From NCBI GenBank assembly GCA_937929935.1, contig CALFUL010000005.1:94387-158386 (forward strand): DNA of 64,000 nt, in the 5' to 3' direction. Both the position numbers and the translations under genes were made by a program. The DNA is from an uncultured Flavobacteriaceae bacterium (GTDB taxonomy: Bacteria; Bacteroidota; Bacteroidia; Flavobacteriales; Flavobacteriaceae). Below the pieces are notes generated by a model. It worked only from the letters and a program-made list of their open reading frames with translations. It ran no database searches and was not told the origin of the DNA. Positions 8,701 to 16,875 of the stretch are shown piece by piece; the stretch's first letter is position 1, and each line of letters opens with the position of its first letter.

Positions 8701-9849
8701 ATGAATTTTAATCCTAAAAACAAGATTACTAACATAGTTTTACTGGTATCAGCATTTGTGATTGTCAGCTTAATACTATGGAATACAAACAGTTTCTTCA
8801 GGAAATTCAAGGAAGAAGAGCGATTTAAAATGGAAATATGGGCCACTGCCCATAAAGTTTTATTGAGTGCTTCACTTGACGAAGAAATAGGTTTGTTACC
8901 CACCAAGGTTTTTCAAAACAATGCCTCAACACCAATGATTTTGGTCAATAAAAACGGTACCGTAAAGACCAATAACATAGATAAAGAAAAATCTAAAGAC
9001 TCTATTTACATTCAAAAGCAAATTGCAAAATTTAAAAATGAAAACATCCCCATTGAACTTGACCAACAAGGTGAACATTTAGCAACGCTTTATTATGGCA
9101 ATTCAGAAGTATTAAATAAGCTCAAATATTACCCTATTGCTTTACTGCTTATCATTTTGCTTTTTGGTGCAGTAATTTTCTTTTTCTTTAAAACCAATAA
9201 AGCCTCTGAACAAAATAAATTATGGGCGGGTATGGCCAAAGAAACCGCCCACCAAATAGGCACACCTTTGTCATCACTTTTAGGATGGAATGAATTGCTA
9301 AAAACAGAAAATATAAACCCTGAAATTACACTTGAAATAGAGAAAGACATCAATAGATTAGAAACCATAACTGAACGTTTTTCTAAAATTGGATCCTTAC
9401 CTAAATTAGATGAACATGACATTGTGAGTGAAACCAAAGAGGCGTATGATTATTTGAAATTAAGAAGTTCAAAATTGATTAATTTTTCATTCGATTCTAA
9501 AGTAGAAAGTATGAATGTGATGCTGAATCATTCACTGTATCATTGGACTATTGAAAATCTGGTTAAAAACGGAATTGACGCCATGAAAGGAAGAGGAAAT
9601 ATTGGAATTCAAATTTTACCTGATGGTAATTATGTCAATATTTTAATTGCTGATACCGGAAGCGGAATTTCAAAAAGTGATTATAAAAACATATTTAACC
9701 CTGGTGTTACCTCTAAAAAAAGAGGTTGGGGTCTAGGTCTTTCATTAGTCAAAAGAATTGTTGAAGAATATCATCAAGGAAAAATAAAAGTACTTTCGTC
9801 TAGTAAAGAAGGTACAATTATGCAAATATCTTTAAAAGTAAATGCTTAA
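8701..9849 (+). CDS. membrane sensor histidine kinase
   Basis: This 382-residue kinase has two membrane helices (about residues 10-28 and 140-160) flanking a small extracytoplasmic sensor. The cytoplasmic part has a phosphoacceptor helix with ETAHQIGTPLSSLLGW, where His184 is the likely phosphorylated residue. The ATPase domain shows the N box (ENLVKNGIDAM), G1 (ADTGSGIS) and G2 (RGWGLGLSLVKRI). ATG 8701 is preferred over an upstream in-frame TTG because a -7 element lies just before it. No response regulator is adjacent, so its partner and signal are unknown. The next gene starts 2 bases after the stop. Confidence 0.88.
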   Translation: MNFNPKNKITNIVLLVSAFVIVSLILWNTNSFFRKFKEEERFKMEIWATAHKVLLSASLDEEIGLLPTKVFQNNASTPMILVNKNGTVKTNNIDKEKSKDSIYIQKQIAKFKNENIPIELDQQGEHLATLYYGNSEVLNKLKYYPIALLLIILLFGAVIFFFFKTNKASEQNKLWAGMAKETAHQIGTPLSSLLGWNELLKTENINPEITLEIEKDINRLETITERFSKIGSLPKLDEHDIVSETKEAYDYLKLRSSKLINFSFDSKVESMNVMLNHSLYHWTIENLVKNGIDAMKGRGNIGIQILPDGNYVNILIADTGSGISKSDYKNIFNPGVTSKKRGWGLGLSLVKRIVEEYHQGKIKVLSSSKEGTIMQISLKVNA

Positions 9850-9851
9850 TC

Positions 9852-10211
9852 ATGGCAACTGAAAAATTAGTGGTGCTTAAAGACGCTGAATTGGCAGCGA
9901 ATTGCCCAGAGTGTTATAATAAATCATTACGCCTTGCTTTTTATCAAAAGCATGTAAATGGCAAATTATATAACAAAATAACCAACGAGGTAACTAATCA
10001 ATTAACCTGCAATACCTGTAATTCAAATATTTATCCGGCTAGATGGACGGATGATATAGAGCGCTTATACAACTATTATCAAAAAATGGTAGTGCCAGAA
10101 AAGAGTTCTTTAAAATTTACTGGCCTATTTTATATTCTCATTTTAGTGCTGATAGGTTTAATAGCTGGCGGACTATATTATCTTCAATTAGAAGGCATTA
10201 TTCAATTTTAG
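9852..10211 (+). CDS. zinc-ribbon protein with C-terminal membrane anchor
   Basis: I do not recognise a named family for this 119-residue protein. It has two CPxC/CxxC-type knuckles, Cys18-Cys21 and Cys53-Cys56, that probably bind one zinc. A short charged stretch and one C-terminal membrane helix (about 96-114) follow, so the ribbon should face the cytoplasm. It starts 2 bases after the histidine kinase stop, which suggests co-translation and perhaps a shared function. Its end overlaps the convergent HIT gene by 14 bases. Confidence 0.7.
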   Translation: MATEKLVVLKDAELAANCPECYNKSLRLAFYQKHVNGKLYNKITNEVTNQLTCNTCNSNIYPARWTDDIERLYNYYQKMVVPEKSSLKFTGLFYILILVLIGLIAGGLYYLQLEGIIQF

Positions 10212-10590
10212 CACGAATTTTTTTGGCTGTAGCCTCAAACTCTTCTTTAGTTAAAGACACCTTGTTTAAAAAGGTAGCATCTTGCATTGTGTTAAGAGGA
10301 ATCAAATGTACATGTACATGCGGAACTTCAAGCCCTATTACTGTAAATGCTACTCTTTTACAGTCAATAGTCGATTCAATAGCTTTACCAACATTTCTTG
10401 AAAAAGCCATTAAACCCGTATAAGTTGCATCATCTAAATCAGTAATCTTATCTACTTCTTCTTTCGGGATACACAAGGTATGCCCAACAGCGTTTGGATT
10501 AATATCTAAAAACGCAAAAAAGTTATCGTTCTCTGCTATTTTGTAGCAGGGAATTTCGCCTTTTATGATTTTAGAAAATATACTTGACAT
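10198..10590 (-). CDS. HIT family nucleotide hydrolase/transferase
   Basis: This 130-residue protein of the histidine triad superfamily starts SIFSKIIKGEIPCYKIAEND, typical of the Hint/HIT_like branch. The catalytic triad VPHVHVHLIPL carries His91, His93 and His95. Such enzymes hydrolyse phosphoramidates or dinucleotides such as AMP-lysine; the physiological substrate here cannot be told. It lies 25 bases downstream of greA on the same strand and is probably co-transcribed with it, a common arrangement in Flavobacteriia. Confidence 0.92.
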   Translation of the reverse strand: MSSIFSKIIKGEIPCYKIAENDNFFAFLDINPNAVGHTLCIPKEEVDKITDLDDATYTGLMAFSRNVGKAIESTIDCKRVAFTVIGLEVPHVHVHLIPLNTMQDATFLNKVSLTKEEFEATAKKIRAKIE

Positions 10591-10615
10591 AGATTGCTTG
10601 AAATGAAGTTTTCTA

Positions 10616-11092
10616 TTAAGAACGTCCTATCTCTAGAATTTCAAATTTTAAGGTGCCATTAGGTACTGTGATTTCTGCTACATCGCCAACTTCTTTGCCT
10701 AAAAGACCCTTCCCGATAGGAGAATTAACTGATATTTTTCCGGTTTTTATATCTGCTTCACTTTCAGCTACTAGGGTATAACTCATCTTCATTCCGTTAG
10801 ACTGATTCTTCAATTTAACAGTTGAAAGCACTAAAACCTTTGAATTATCTAATTGAGACTCATCAATTAAACGTGCATTGGCAAGTGTTTCTTCCATTTT
10901 AGAAATTCGCATTTCAAGAAGACCTTGTGCTTCTTTAGCGGCATCATATTCAGCGTTTTCTGATAAATCGCCTTTATCTCTAGCCTCAGCAATATCTTGC
11001 GAAGCTTTTGGGCGCTCGATATCACGAAGATGATTTAATTCATCTTTTAGATTTTTCAGCCCTTCTGCGGTGTAATAAGATACTTTGCTCAT
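10616..11092 (-). CDS. greA: transcription elongation factor GreA
   Basis: GreA rescues backtracked RNA polymerase by stimulating cleavage of the nascent transcript. The 158-residue protein has the N-terminal coiled coil (about residues 1-75, with DARDKGDLSENAEYDAAKEAQ holding the acidic tip residues) and a C-terminal FKBP-like domain with NSPIGKGLLGKEVGD. Length and both domains match the family. A -7 element sits about 75 bases upstream, and a HIT gene follows. Confidence 0.95.
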   Translation of the reverse strand: MSKVSYYTAEGLKNLKDELNHLRDIERPKASQDIAEARDKGDLSENAEYDAAKEAQGLLEMRISKMEETLANARLIDESQLDNSKVLVLSTVKLKNQSNGMKMSYTLVAESEADIKTGKISVNSPIGKGLLGKEVGDVAEITVPNGTLKFEILEIGRS

Positions 11093-11166
11093 AATCTAAT
11101 CGTTTAATAAATAGGAAAATCCTCTACACATGCCATATAATCTTGGCTTTTAAGAGAGGATTAAGA

Positions 11167-11174
11167 CAAATATA
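11167..11174 (-). promoter_or_regulatory. -7 promoter element of greA
   Basis: Read on the minus strand this is TATATTTG, a full match to the TAnnTTTG element. It is placed about 75 bases upstream of greA. No -33 TTTG was found at the ideal distance, so this is a moderate-confidence promoter. Confidence 0.5.
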
Positions 11175-11223
11175 AAGAAATTTTGATCAATTTTGTTTTA
11201 GAAATTAGTTTTGAAAATACACT

Positions 11224-11661
11224 ATGAAAAAGATTTGGGGCATTATTTTATTAGTTAGTTTATTGGCTTGTGATAAGCAAAATACCAATAGAAATCCGTT
11301 TTTGCAAGAGGTAGGTTTTGCTTTTGAAATCAATCTTAATTTACCATTATATAGTCCGTTGACAACAATTGGCAATGTGGTTTATATTGGCAATGCCCAA
11401 GTTGGTACACGAGGTGCTTTTGTGATTAAATCAGGTTTTGATCAGTATCGCGTTTTTGAAGCAAGTTGCCCCAACCACGCCCCCAACACATGTTCTACTA
11501 TGAGTTTTAATGGGCAAGTAGCCAGCTGTTCTTGTGAAGACTACAGCTACAGTATTTTTACTGGCCAAATGTTTGACAGACCAGAAGATGGCATTCAATA
11601 TTATGACATGCTTGAATACCGCGCCACTTTTAGTGGCAACACGGTTATCATTTCAAATTAA
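11224..11661 (+). CDS. lipoprotein with a Rieske-like cysteine pattern
   Basis: This 145-residue predicted lipoprotein has signal MKKIWGIILLVSLLAC with Cys16 as the lipidated residue. The mature part is mainly beta and includes RVFEASCPNHAPNTC (Cys82, His85, Cys90) and VASCSCEDYSYSIFTGQ (Cys102, Cys104). The spacing and the following Y-S-x-F-x-G-Q resemble the two cluster-binding loops of Rieske ferredoxins, but the second loop lacks the histidine. It may therefore be a Rieske-fold protein without a canonical [2Fe-2S] cluster. Its end overlaps the convergent TonB-dependent receptor gene by 4 bases. Confidence 0.65.
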   Translation: MKKIWGIILLVSLLACDKQNTNRNPFLQEVGFAFEINLNLPLYSPLTTIGNVVYIGNAQVGTRGAFVIKSGFDQYRVFEASCPNHAPNTCSTMSFNGQVASCSCEDYSYSIFTGQMFDRPEDGIQYYDMLEYRATFSGNTVIISN

Positions 11662-13820
11662 AAACGAATTGTTGCTCCTAACAAGAAATTAGTCCCCGCT
11701 TGCGGGTAATAACCTTGAACTTCTATAGTAGATGGACCACTCCAACTGTCGAGATAAGTATAGCCGTTTGATACATACAACTCATTGAATATATTATTTA
11801 GAAGCCCAGAAAAAATGATTGATTGAACAATAGATTTTGGCTTAATTTCATACGTCAAATTCAAATCTGTGGTAAAATAAGCATCCAACATCGAAGCTTC
11901 GGTATCAGTATTACTCAAAAATTGTTCTCCCACATATTTTGATAATAACGCAAGATGAAAAGAATCACTTGCTTGGTATGCAATTCTATTACCCACGATT
12001 ACTTGTGGCGAAAAAGCAATATTTGTGTCTCCTAGATTTTGTCTTATCCCATCTCGTTCAATAGATAAGTTTTGAATTTTATTTGAACTAAACACCAAGT
12101 TAGGACTTAAAAGTACTTTATCTCCCAATCTTACATTAGCGTCTATCTCAAGTCCGAAACGATGGCTATCCTTCACATTCGCACGTAAAGGGCCGCCAAC
12201 ATCATTCAGCTCGCCAGTTAAGACCAATTGGTCTTTATAGTCCATAAAATATAAATTGGTATTAACCTGAACATTCTGCGAAACGTAACGCCAGCCCAAC
12301 TCAAAATCAATTAGTTTTTCAGGTTTGGGAGTACCGTCTTCATAATCGTTTCTGTTAGGCTCTCTGTTCGCCACCGCCCATGAGAAATAAAAATTATTGT
12401 TTTTATTTAAATCATAGGTAACACCTGCTTTGGGGTTGAAGAAATTAAAAGAATCATCTACCAAACCAGTGTCTTCTCCGTTAGCTTGATACCCAACGTT
12501 TCTTAGCTGCAAATCGCCATAGAGACTCCATTGGTCATCTAATTTATAATTTACTTTAGAATACAGATTAAAATCGGTTTTTACAGAATTGTCATCATAA
12601 TAGCGATCACGAATATTGCTTGTACCTGCAAATCGGGTCCAGATTACTTCGCCAAAATGAGCGCCCTCATATTTATTGTAACCACCACCGATGATTAGGT
12701 TGATTTTGTCTTTTGAATAATTAGCTGAAAACACTGCACCATAAAAGTCATTATCAAGCCAACGACGCCGTATTACATCAGTAGTATTTACTTCTTGACC
12801 GTCAACATTTATTGGTGTAAAGCCATAGGTGCTAAAATCATCTTCTTCTTTAAACTGCTCGAAATAGCCTCGCCCTTTGGTATAATGAAATGCCACATTG
12901 GTGCTCCAATTATCATTCAACTTTTCATTCCATAATAACTGGGCGTGATCTTGTTTATAATTGTCTTCTTCTTTATCATAAAATTGAGTGTTATTATTTT
13001 CATCAATGTAAAAACCTGCCGGATTAAAAGTTCGATCAGATTCTAAAGTAGCACGGTCTATACCAAACCACGATTGATAGGTAATTTCATGACCGCCAAA
13101 CAAAATCGCTTTTATCAATGTATTTTCATCTTTATAAGCTCCTTGTAGAAAATAAGAATCTAAATCTGAAGATGCTCTGTCAATATAACCATCAGAAGAA
13201 ATTCTTGACAATCGCCCTGAAACCTCAACATGACCCCTCAAAAGACCTGTACTGAATTTCAAATTATTTCTAAGTGTATTGTAACTTCCTATTGATGAAG
13301 AAATTTGACCATAGGCCTCCTCAGAAAAAGCATCAGTCAACATATTTAAACTAGCACCAAAAGCTCCAGCGCCATTCGTAGATGTACCTACTCCTCTTTG
13401 CAATTGTAAACTTTCAGTAGAAGAAGCGAAATCTGGCATATTTACCCAAAATGTACCATGCGATTCAGAATCATTATAGGGTATACCGTTTATAGTAACA
13501 TTTACTCTAGTTGCATCGCTACCGCGAACGCGAATGCCTGTGTAACCTACTCCTGCACCAGCATCTGAAGTTGTCACTACTGATGGTAAAAAGTTCATTA
13601 AAATAGGAATGTCTTGACCTAGATTTCGAGGTTTGATTTGCTCTTTTGTTAAATTGGAAAAGGTAACGGGTGTTTGATTGGTAACCCGAATAGCAGAAAC
13701 AAAAACCTCATCAAGAACCTCAACTTTTTTTCCTTTTAAAGAATCGATTTGCTGTTCTTGAGCAATAAGTCCTTTAATTAATCCGATTAAGGTTAATACA
13801 GTAAATACATACTTTTTCAT
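11658..13820 (-). CDS. TonB-dependent receptor, probable thiamine uptake
   Basis: This 720-residue outer-membrane receptor has a signal peptide (MKKYVFTVLTLIGLIKGLIAQ), a TonB-box-like DEVFVSAIRV near residue 37 and a plug domain (about 50-170, with GIRVRGSDATRVNVTINGIPYND). A 22-strand barrel ends in the aromatic-terminated GATIRF. It lacks the carboxypeptidase-like domain common in SusC-type receptors. A TPP riboswitch lies in its leader, and TPP-regulated receptors in Bacteroidota have been predicted to import thiamine. The neighbouring PnuC-like and thiamine-binding proteins support this. Substrate is inference; the receptor class is certain. Confidence 0.88.
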   Translation of the reverse strand: MKKYVFTVLTLIGLIKGLIAQEQQIDSLKGKKVEVLDEVFVSAIRVTNQTPVTFSNLTKEQIKPRNLGQDIPILMNFLPSVVTTSDAGAGVGYTGIRVRGSDATRVNVTINGIPYNDSESHGTFWVNMPDFASSTESLQLQRGVGTSTNGAGAFGASLNMLTDAFSEEAYGQISSSIGSYNTLRNNLKFSTGLLRGHVEVSGRLSRISSDGYIDRASSDLDSYFLQGAYKDENTLIKAILFGGHEITYQSWFGIDRATLESDRTFNPAGFYIDENNNTQFYDKEEDNYKQDHAQLLWNEKLNDNWSTNVAFHYTKGRGYFEQFKEEDDFSTYGFTPINVDGQEVNTTDVIRRRWLDNDFYGAVFSANYSKDKINLIIGGGYNKYEGAHFGEVIWTRFAGTSNIRDRYYDDNSVKTDFNLYSKVNYKLDDQWSLYGDLQLRNVGYQANGEDTGLVDDSFNFFNPKAGVTYDLNKNNNFYFSWAVANREPNRNDYEDGTPKPEKLIDFELGWRYVSQNVQVNTNLYFMDYKDQLVLTGELNDVGGPLRANVKDSHRFGLEIDANVRLGDKVLLSPNLVFSSNKIQNLSIERDGIRQNLGDTNIAFSPQVIVGNRIAYQASDSFHLALLSKYVGEQFLSNTDTEASMLDAYFTTDLNLTYEIKPKSIVQSIIFSGLLNNIFNELYVSNGYTYLDSWSGPSTIEVQGYYPQAGTNFLLGATIRF

Positions 13821-13956
13821 TCGTACTAGTTATAATAGTGACGAATAAAAGGGGCGGTTATTCTAAATTTAAATTGATTTTGTGAGCCTACTCACATTAT
13901 ATTCAATGAAGATGAAAAGCACCAATTATTTTATTTGCCAGCGCTACATCTCGCGC

Positions 13957-13991
13957 TCATTTTTAAAGGTCTGCAAGACCTTTTGAAATGA
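13957..13991 (-). promoter_or_regulatory. Hairpin adjoining the TPP aptamer (expression platform)
   Basis: Directly after the 3' end of the TPP aptamer on the minus strand, TCATTT and AAAGGTCT pair with AGACCTTT and AAATGA around a TGC loop, making a long interrupted stem. No long U-run follows. It may act as a terminator of a less canonical kind or as the alternative partner in the switch. A smaller GCGC hairpin follows immediately. Confidence 0.6.
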
Positions 13992-14130
13992 GCCGTCCCT
14001 TAGCAGCATTACCTGCTCAGGTTCATTGGGTATAATCTCAGCTTCATTCTGAACTTGTTTTAGAACCTATCTTGAACTTAATTCAAGAATTCTTACTCCA
14101 GTTTCAAAACTTAGCACCCCTTGAGATGGC
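13992..14130 (-). promoter_or_regulatory. TPP riboswitch (thi box) upstream of the receptor gene
   Basis: On the minus strand the conserved thi-box elements occur in order: GGGGTGCT (14113-14120), CTGAGATTATACCC (ending at about 14028), GAACCTGA (about 14017-14024), TAATGCTG (14004-14011) and GGGA. P1 is closed by GCCATC with GACGGC, with one A-C mismatch. TPP riboswitches lower expression when thiamine pyrophosphate is abundant. The arm between GGGGTGC and CTGAGA is about 72 bases, much longer than the minimal form, and contains an inner hairpin CTTGAA/TTCAAG, so P3 is extended. The surrounding 360-base gap (13821-14180) otherwise holds only the platform hairpins and a small GTGAG/CTCAC stem at 13882-13895. 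Confidence 0.92.
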
Positions 14131-14180
14131 ACAAATATACGATTGGAAAACAATTACATCCTAAGAAATAATCTAAAAAG

Positions 14181-15716
14181 TTAGCTTACTTGATGCGTCG
14201 ATTTTAATAAATCATTGACTGTTTTAACCGGATTGAAAGTTTCAAGAGGCACCTCAACAAAAATGGTATTCCAAAAAGCCATTGCCCCATTCCAAAGTCC
14301 GGGCAATTCTAAAGCCTTAAGAGCGTTACCATCTTTAGTTTTTTCAGTAATAAAGCCTTGTTTGTGGTCAACAAAATCAATGAGATTATACTTCTCGCCT
14401 TTATAATTTCGAATGCCGCATACCAAATCAACGGGATTGAAATGTGTAGCTTCTTTTAAAATATTCAGCTGCGTTTCAATTGATTTATCTATTTGTGCGG
14501 ATTCTATTATTTGCAATGAAGTAGTGCCTCTTGTATCAGTGATCCAAAACGGCCCACCGCCTGGTTCGCCCTCGTTTTTGACCATTCCGCAAACACGAAT
14601 GGGGCTATTTATTTTTTCTTTTAAACTAGTTATCTTTTCTACGTCAGATGAACTTTCATAATCTTGAGAAAATCGAACATTCAATTTATTCACTAAGAAG
14701 CGCTCAATTTCATCGAGCAAATTTTCACTTACTTCTTCATTTTCTAGAGCTTTGGCATAAGCGAAAGTTTGTTTTTGCAGTTTTAGTAAAACCCCTGCCA
14801 ACAACTTTTTACTTTGGGTAACATGCTTTGCTTGCGCAGGTACAACTACATTATCAATATTCTTAATAAACACGATATCTGCATCTTGTTCATTTAAGTT
14901 TTCGATTAACGCACCATGACCCCCTGGTCTAAATAGTAAAGACCCATCAGCATTTCTAAATGGTGTATTATCTATATTTACTGCAATGGTATCAGTAGAT
15001 GGTTTTTGATTCGAATATTTTATTTCAAAATTGGTGTTCGTTGCGGCAGCCACCCGTTTGTTTGCCTTTTCAAATTCAAGTTCAAACATTTCAGCGTGCT
15101 GTTCTGATATGGTAAAATGTAGTTTTGATGTGCCTTTTGATTTTGCATAATTTGCACCCTCTTTAAGGTGTTCTTCAAAAGGTGTTTCAGTATGTTCTTT
15201 ATAGTTATGAAATGGCAAAAGACCTTTCGGAAAAAAGCCATAATTCAAACCATCTTTATGCAATAATTCTTTTACAAAGAGATATACTTCTTCTCCTTTT
15301 GAAGAAAAGTTACCTGCAATTCTTGATTGAACCATTTCATAAAAAGGAAAGCTAGTCAGCCCCTCAGAAAATTGTTTAATAGCCGAGTTATCTGTTCTAT
15401 TCAGATACCCTTCTAAACTTTCTTTGTTGAAATCATATTCCTCTAAAAAATTGAATAACGCTTTAAACATTCTTGAAGCGGCCCCAGAGGCAGGTACAAA
15501 TTTCAAAAGACTTAAACCTTCTTTTGAGTTTTTGAAAATTGCTAAATAACTTGCTATTTCATCTTCTGAAAACTTTAAAATACCGTTACCTATAACAGCG
15601 GCATTTTTAAGGTTCACAAAAGGAATGCCTTCTTTGAAAGTTGTTAGTTGTTGTTCTACTTTTTCAGCTGAAATACCTTTATCAGCTAAATTTTGTAATT
15701 CTGCGGTTGAAATCAT
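14181..15716 (-). CDS. DUF4301 protein, UDP-sugar-pyrophosphorylase-like
   Basis: This 511-residue cytoplasmic protein belongs to the DUF4301 family of Bacteroidota. Its motifs follow those of UTP:sugar-1-phosphate uridylyltransferases in order: PASGAASRM (75-83, cf. the nucleotide-binding G-G-G-T-x-M loop), PKGLLPFH (163-170), FRPGGHGALIENLN (262-275, cf. PPGHGD), FIKNIDN (283-289, cf. F-x-N-x-D-N) and NPVKTVNDLL (495-504, cf. the C-terminal P-V-K-x-x-x-D-L-L). I infer a GT-A-type nucleotidyltransferase; the substrate is unknown. It overlaps the stop of the NadR-like kinase gene by 4 bases, so translation is coupled. Confidence 0.85.
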   Translation of the reverse strand: MISTAELQNLADKGISAEKVEQQLTTFKEGIPFVNLKNAAVIGNGILKFSEDEIASYLAIFKNSKEGLSLLKFVPASGAASRMFKALFNFLEEYDFNKESLEGYLNRTDNSAIKQFSEGLTSFPFYEMVQSRIAGNFSSKGEEVYLFVKELLHKDGLNYGFFPKGLLPFHNYKEHTETPFEEHLKEGANYAKSKGTSKLHFTISEQHAEMFELEFEKANKRVAAATNTNFEIKYSNQKPSTDTIAVNIDNTPFRNADGSLLFRPGGHGALIENLNEQDADIVFIKNIDNVVVPAQAKHVTQSKKLLAGVLLKLQKQTFAYAKALENEEVSENLLDEIERFLVNKLNVRFSQDYESSSDVEKITSLKEKINSPIRVCGMVKNEGEPGGGPFWITDTRGTTSLQIIESAQIDKSIETQLNILKEATHFNPVDLVCGIRNYKGEKYNLIDFVDHKQGFITEKTKDGNALKALELPGLWNGAMAFWNTIFVEVPLETFNPVKTVNDLLKSTHQVS

Positions 15717-16282
15717 GCTTTTTTAGTGCGTAGTTTATCAATATTTTCGATAGCGTGTTGTAACCTTGTACGCTTATCGCCACTCAATGTAATAAAATTT
15801 CGATTGTACCTTTCTAAGGTCTCTTTGAAATACCCAAACATTCGTTCACGATCATTAGGTTTGTCTCTGAGGTCATCTTTTTCCCAAGGAATATCGATAT
15901 TGGTCAGTAAATAAAGGTCATATTGATTTAGAAGTGCATACTGCTCTAAAACTGGGTCACATTCGCCTAGATAATATGCTTCTGAGTATACTTTAGTCTC
16001 CAATAAATCAGTATCACAAATTAAAATTTCAGTTGCCTTTCTAGCCAATTCATTTTCTAAACGCATTTGACCTTCTGCAATAAAAGGCAAGTCATGAGGT
16101 TCACATGTTTTTCGCTCATTATTCCATTTATTTTGAAGGTATGCTCTGGCATATTCAGGCACCCAAACGGTGTTATAATGTCGTGCTAATTGTTCAGATA
16201 GGGTTGTTTTTCCTGTGGATTCAGGACCAAATAAAACAACTTTTATAATGTTTGAGGACTCTTGTCTATACTTTTTTTCCAT
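15713..16282 (-). CDS. NadR-like kinase domain ATPase
   Basis: This 189-residue P-loop protein resembles the kinase domain of NadR (ribosylnicotinamide kinase). It has VVLFGPESTGKTTLSEQLA as Walker A, then VPEYARAYLQ, a Walker-B-like ILICDTDLLETKVYSE and RDKPNDRERMFGYF. It has no nicotinamide-nucleotide adenylyltransferase domain and no helix-turn-helix. ATG 16282 is chosen because a longer frame reads back through the pnuC-like gene. It overlaps that gene by 40 bases. Beside a PnuC-like transporter such a kinase would trap the imported substrate by phosphorylation. In this cluster the substrate may be thiamine rather than nicotinamide riboside (inference). Confidence 0.8.
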   Translation of the reverse strand: MEKKYRQESSNIIKVVLFGPESTGKTTLSEQLARHYNTVWVPEYARAYLQNKWNNERKTCEPHDLPFIAEGQMRLENELARKATEILICDTDLLETKVYSEAYYLGECDPVLEQYALLNQYDLYLLTNIDIPWEKDDLRDKPNDRERMFGYFKETLERYNRNFITLSGDKRTRLQHAIENIDKLRTKKA

Positions 16283-16875
16283 TCGAGGTATGCCTGTATT
16301 GCGAGTATTGTAAAGATAATATATTGAAATGACAGCATACCCCAACCACGATAGGCATATAAGGGTATGGTAATTAAATTAGCGATGATCCAAAGCGTCC
16401 AGTTTTCTAATTTTTTCATGGCCATATACCACATGGCAGTGAAGAAAATACCTGAGGTAAAAATATCAATGTAGTTTGAAGGTTCAATTTCATTGCCAAA
16501 CACTTTATAAACGCCATAGTTAAATGCCATAGTTGCTAAAAAAAGTACCACACCTATTACCTCCTCTTTGCTTGTTGTTCTAGAAATTTGAACAACAGCT
16601 TTGTTATCCTTTTTTCGAGACCAATTCCACCAGCCATAAACGCTCATGGCTGACCAGTAAAAATTCATCATCATATCGCCTAGAAGTCCATCTTTCAGAA
16701 AGAGATAAAAAGAGATTATCGTAGCAATCATGCCCACTGGGTAGGCAAGTACATTTGCCTTTTTCGCATACCAAACTCCAACAATACCCGCAACTAAAGC
16801 AATAGCTTCAAGAATAATAATATAGGTCTCTTTTTCTCGATACCCATCTAAGAAAAAATCAAAAAGTTGGTTCAT
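16243..16875 (-). CDS. PnuC-family transporter (possible thiamine PnuT)
   Basis: This 210-residue integral membrane protein of the PnuC family has about seven helices. WYAKKANVLAYPVGMIATIISF and MMMNFYWSAMSVYGWWNW carry the aromatic substrate-site motif typical of the family. PnuC proteins facilitate diffusion of nicotinamide riboside, while PnuT homologues carry thiamine. ATG 16875 gives MNQLFDFFLDGY; the start overlaps the upstream thiamine-binding-family gene by 17 bases, and the NadR-like kinase gene overlaps its end. The neighbouring thiamine-binding gene and TPP-regulated receptor favour thiamine, but sequence alone does not decide. Confidence 0.85.
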   Translation of the reverse strand: MNQLFDFFLDGYREKETYIIILEAIALVAGIVGVWYAKKANVLAYPVGMIATIISFYLFLKDGLLGDMMMNFYWSAMSVYGWWNWSRKKDNKAVVQISRTTSKEEVIGVVLFLATMAFNYGVYKVFGNEIEPSNYIDIFTSGIFFTAMWYMAMKKLENWTLWIIANLITIPLYAYRGWGMLSFQYIIFTILAIQAYLEWKKSIDKSPQTL

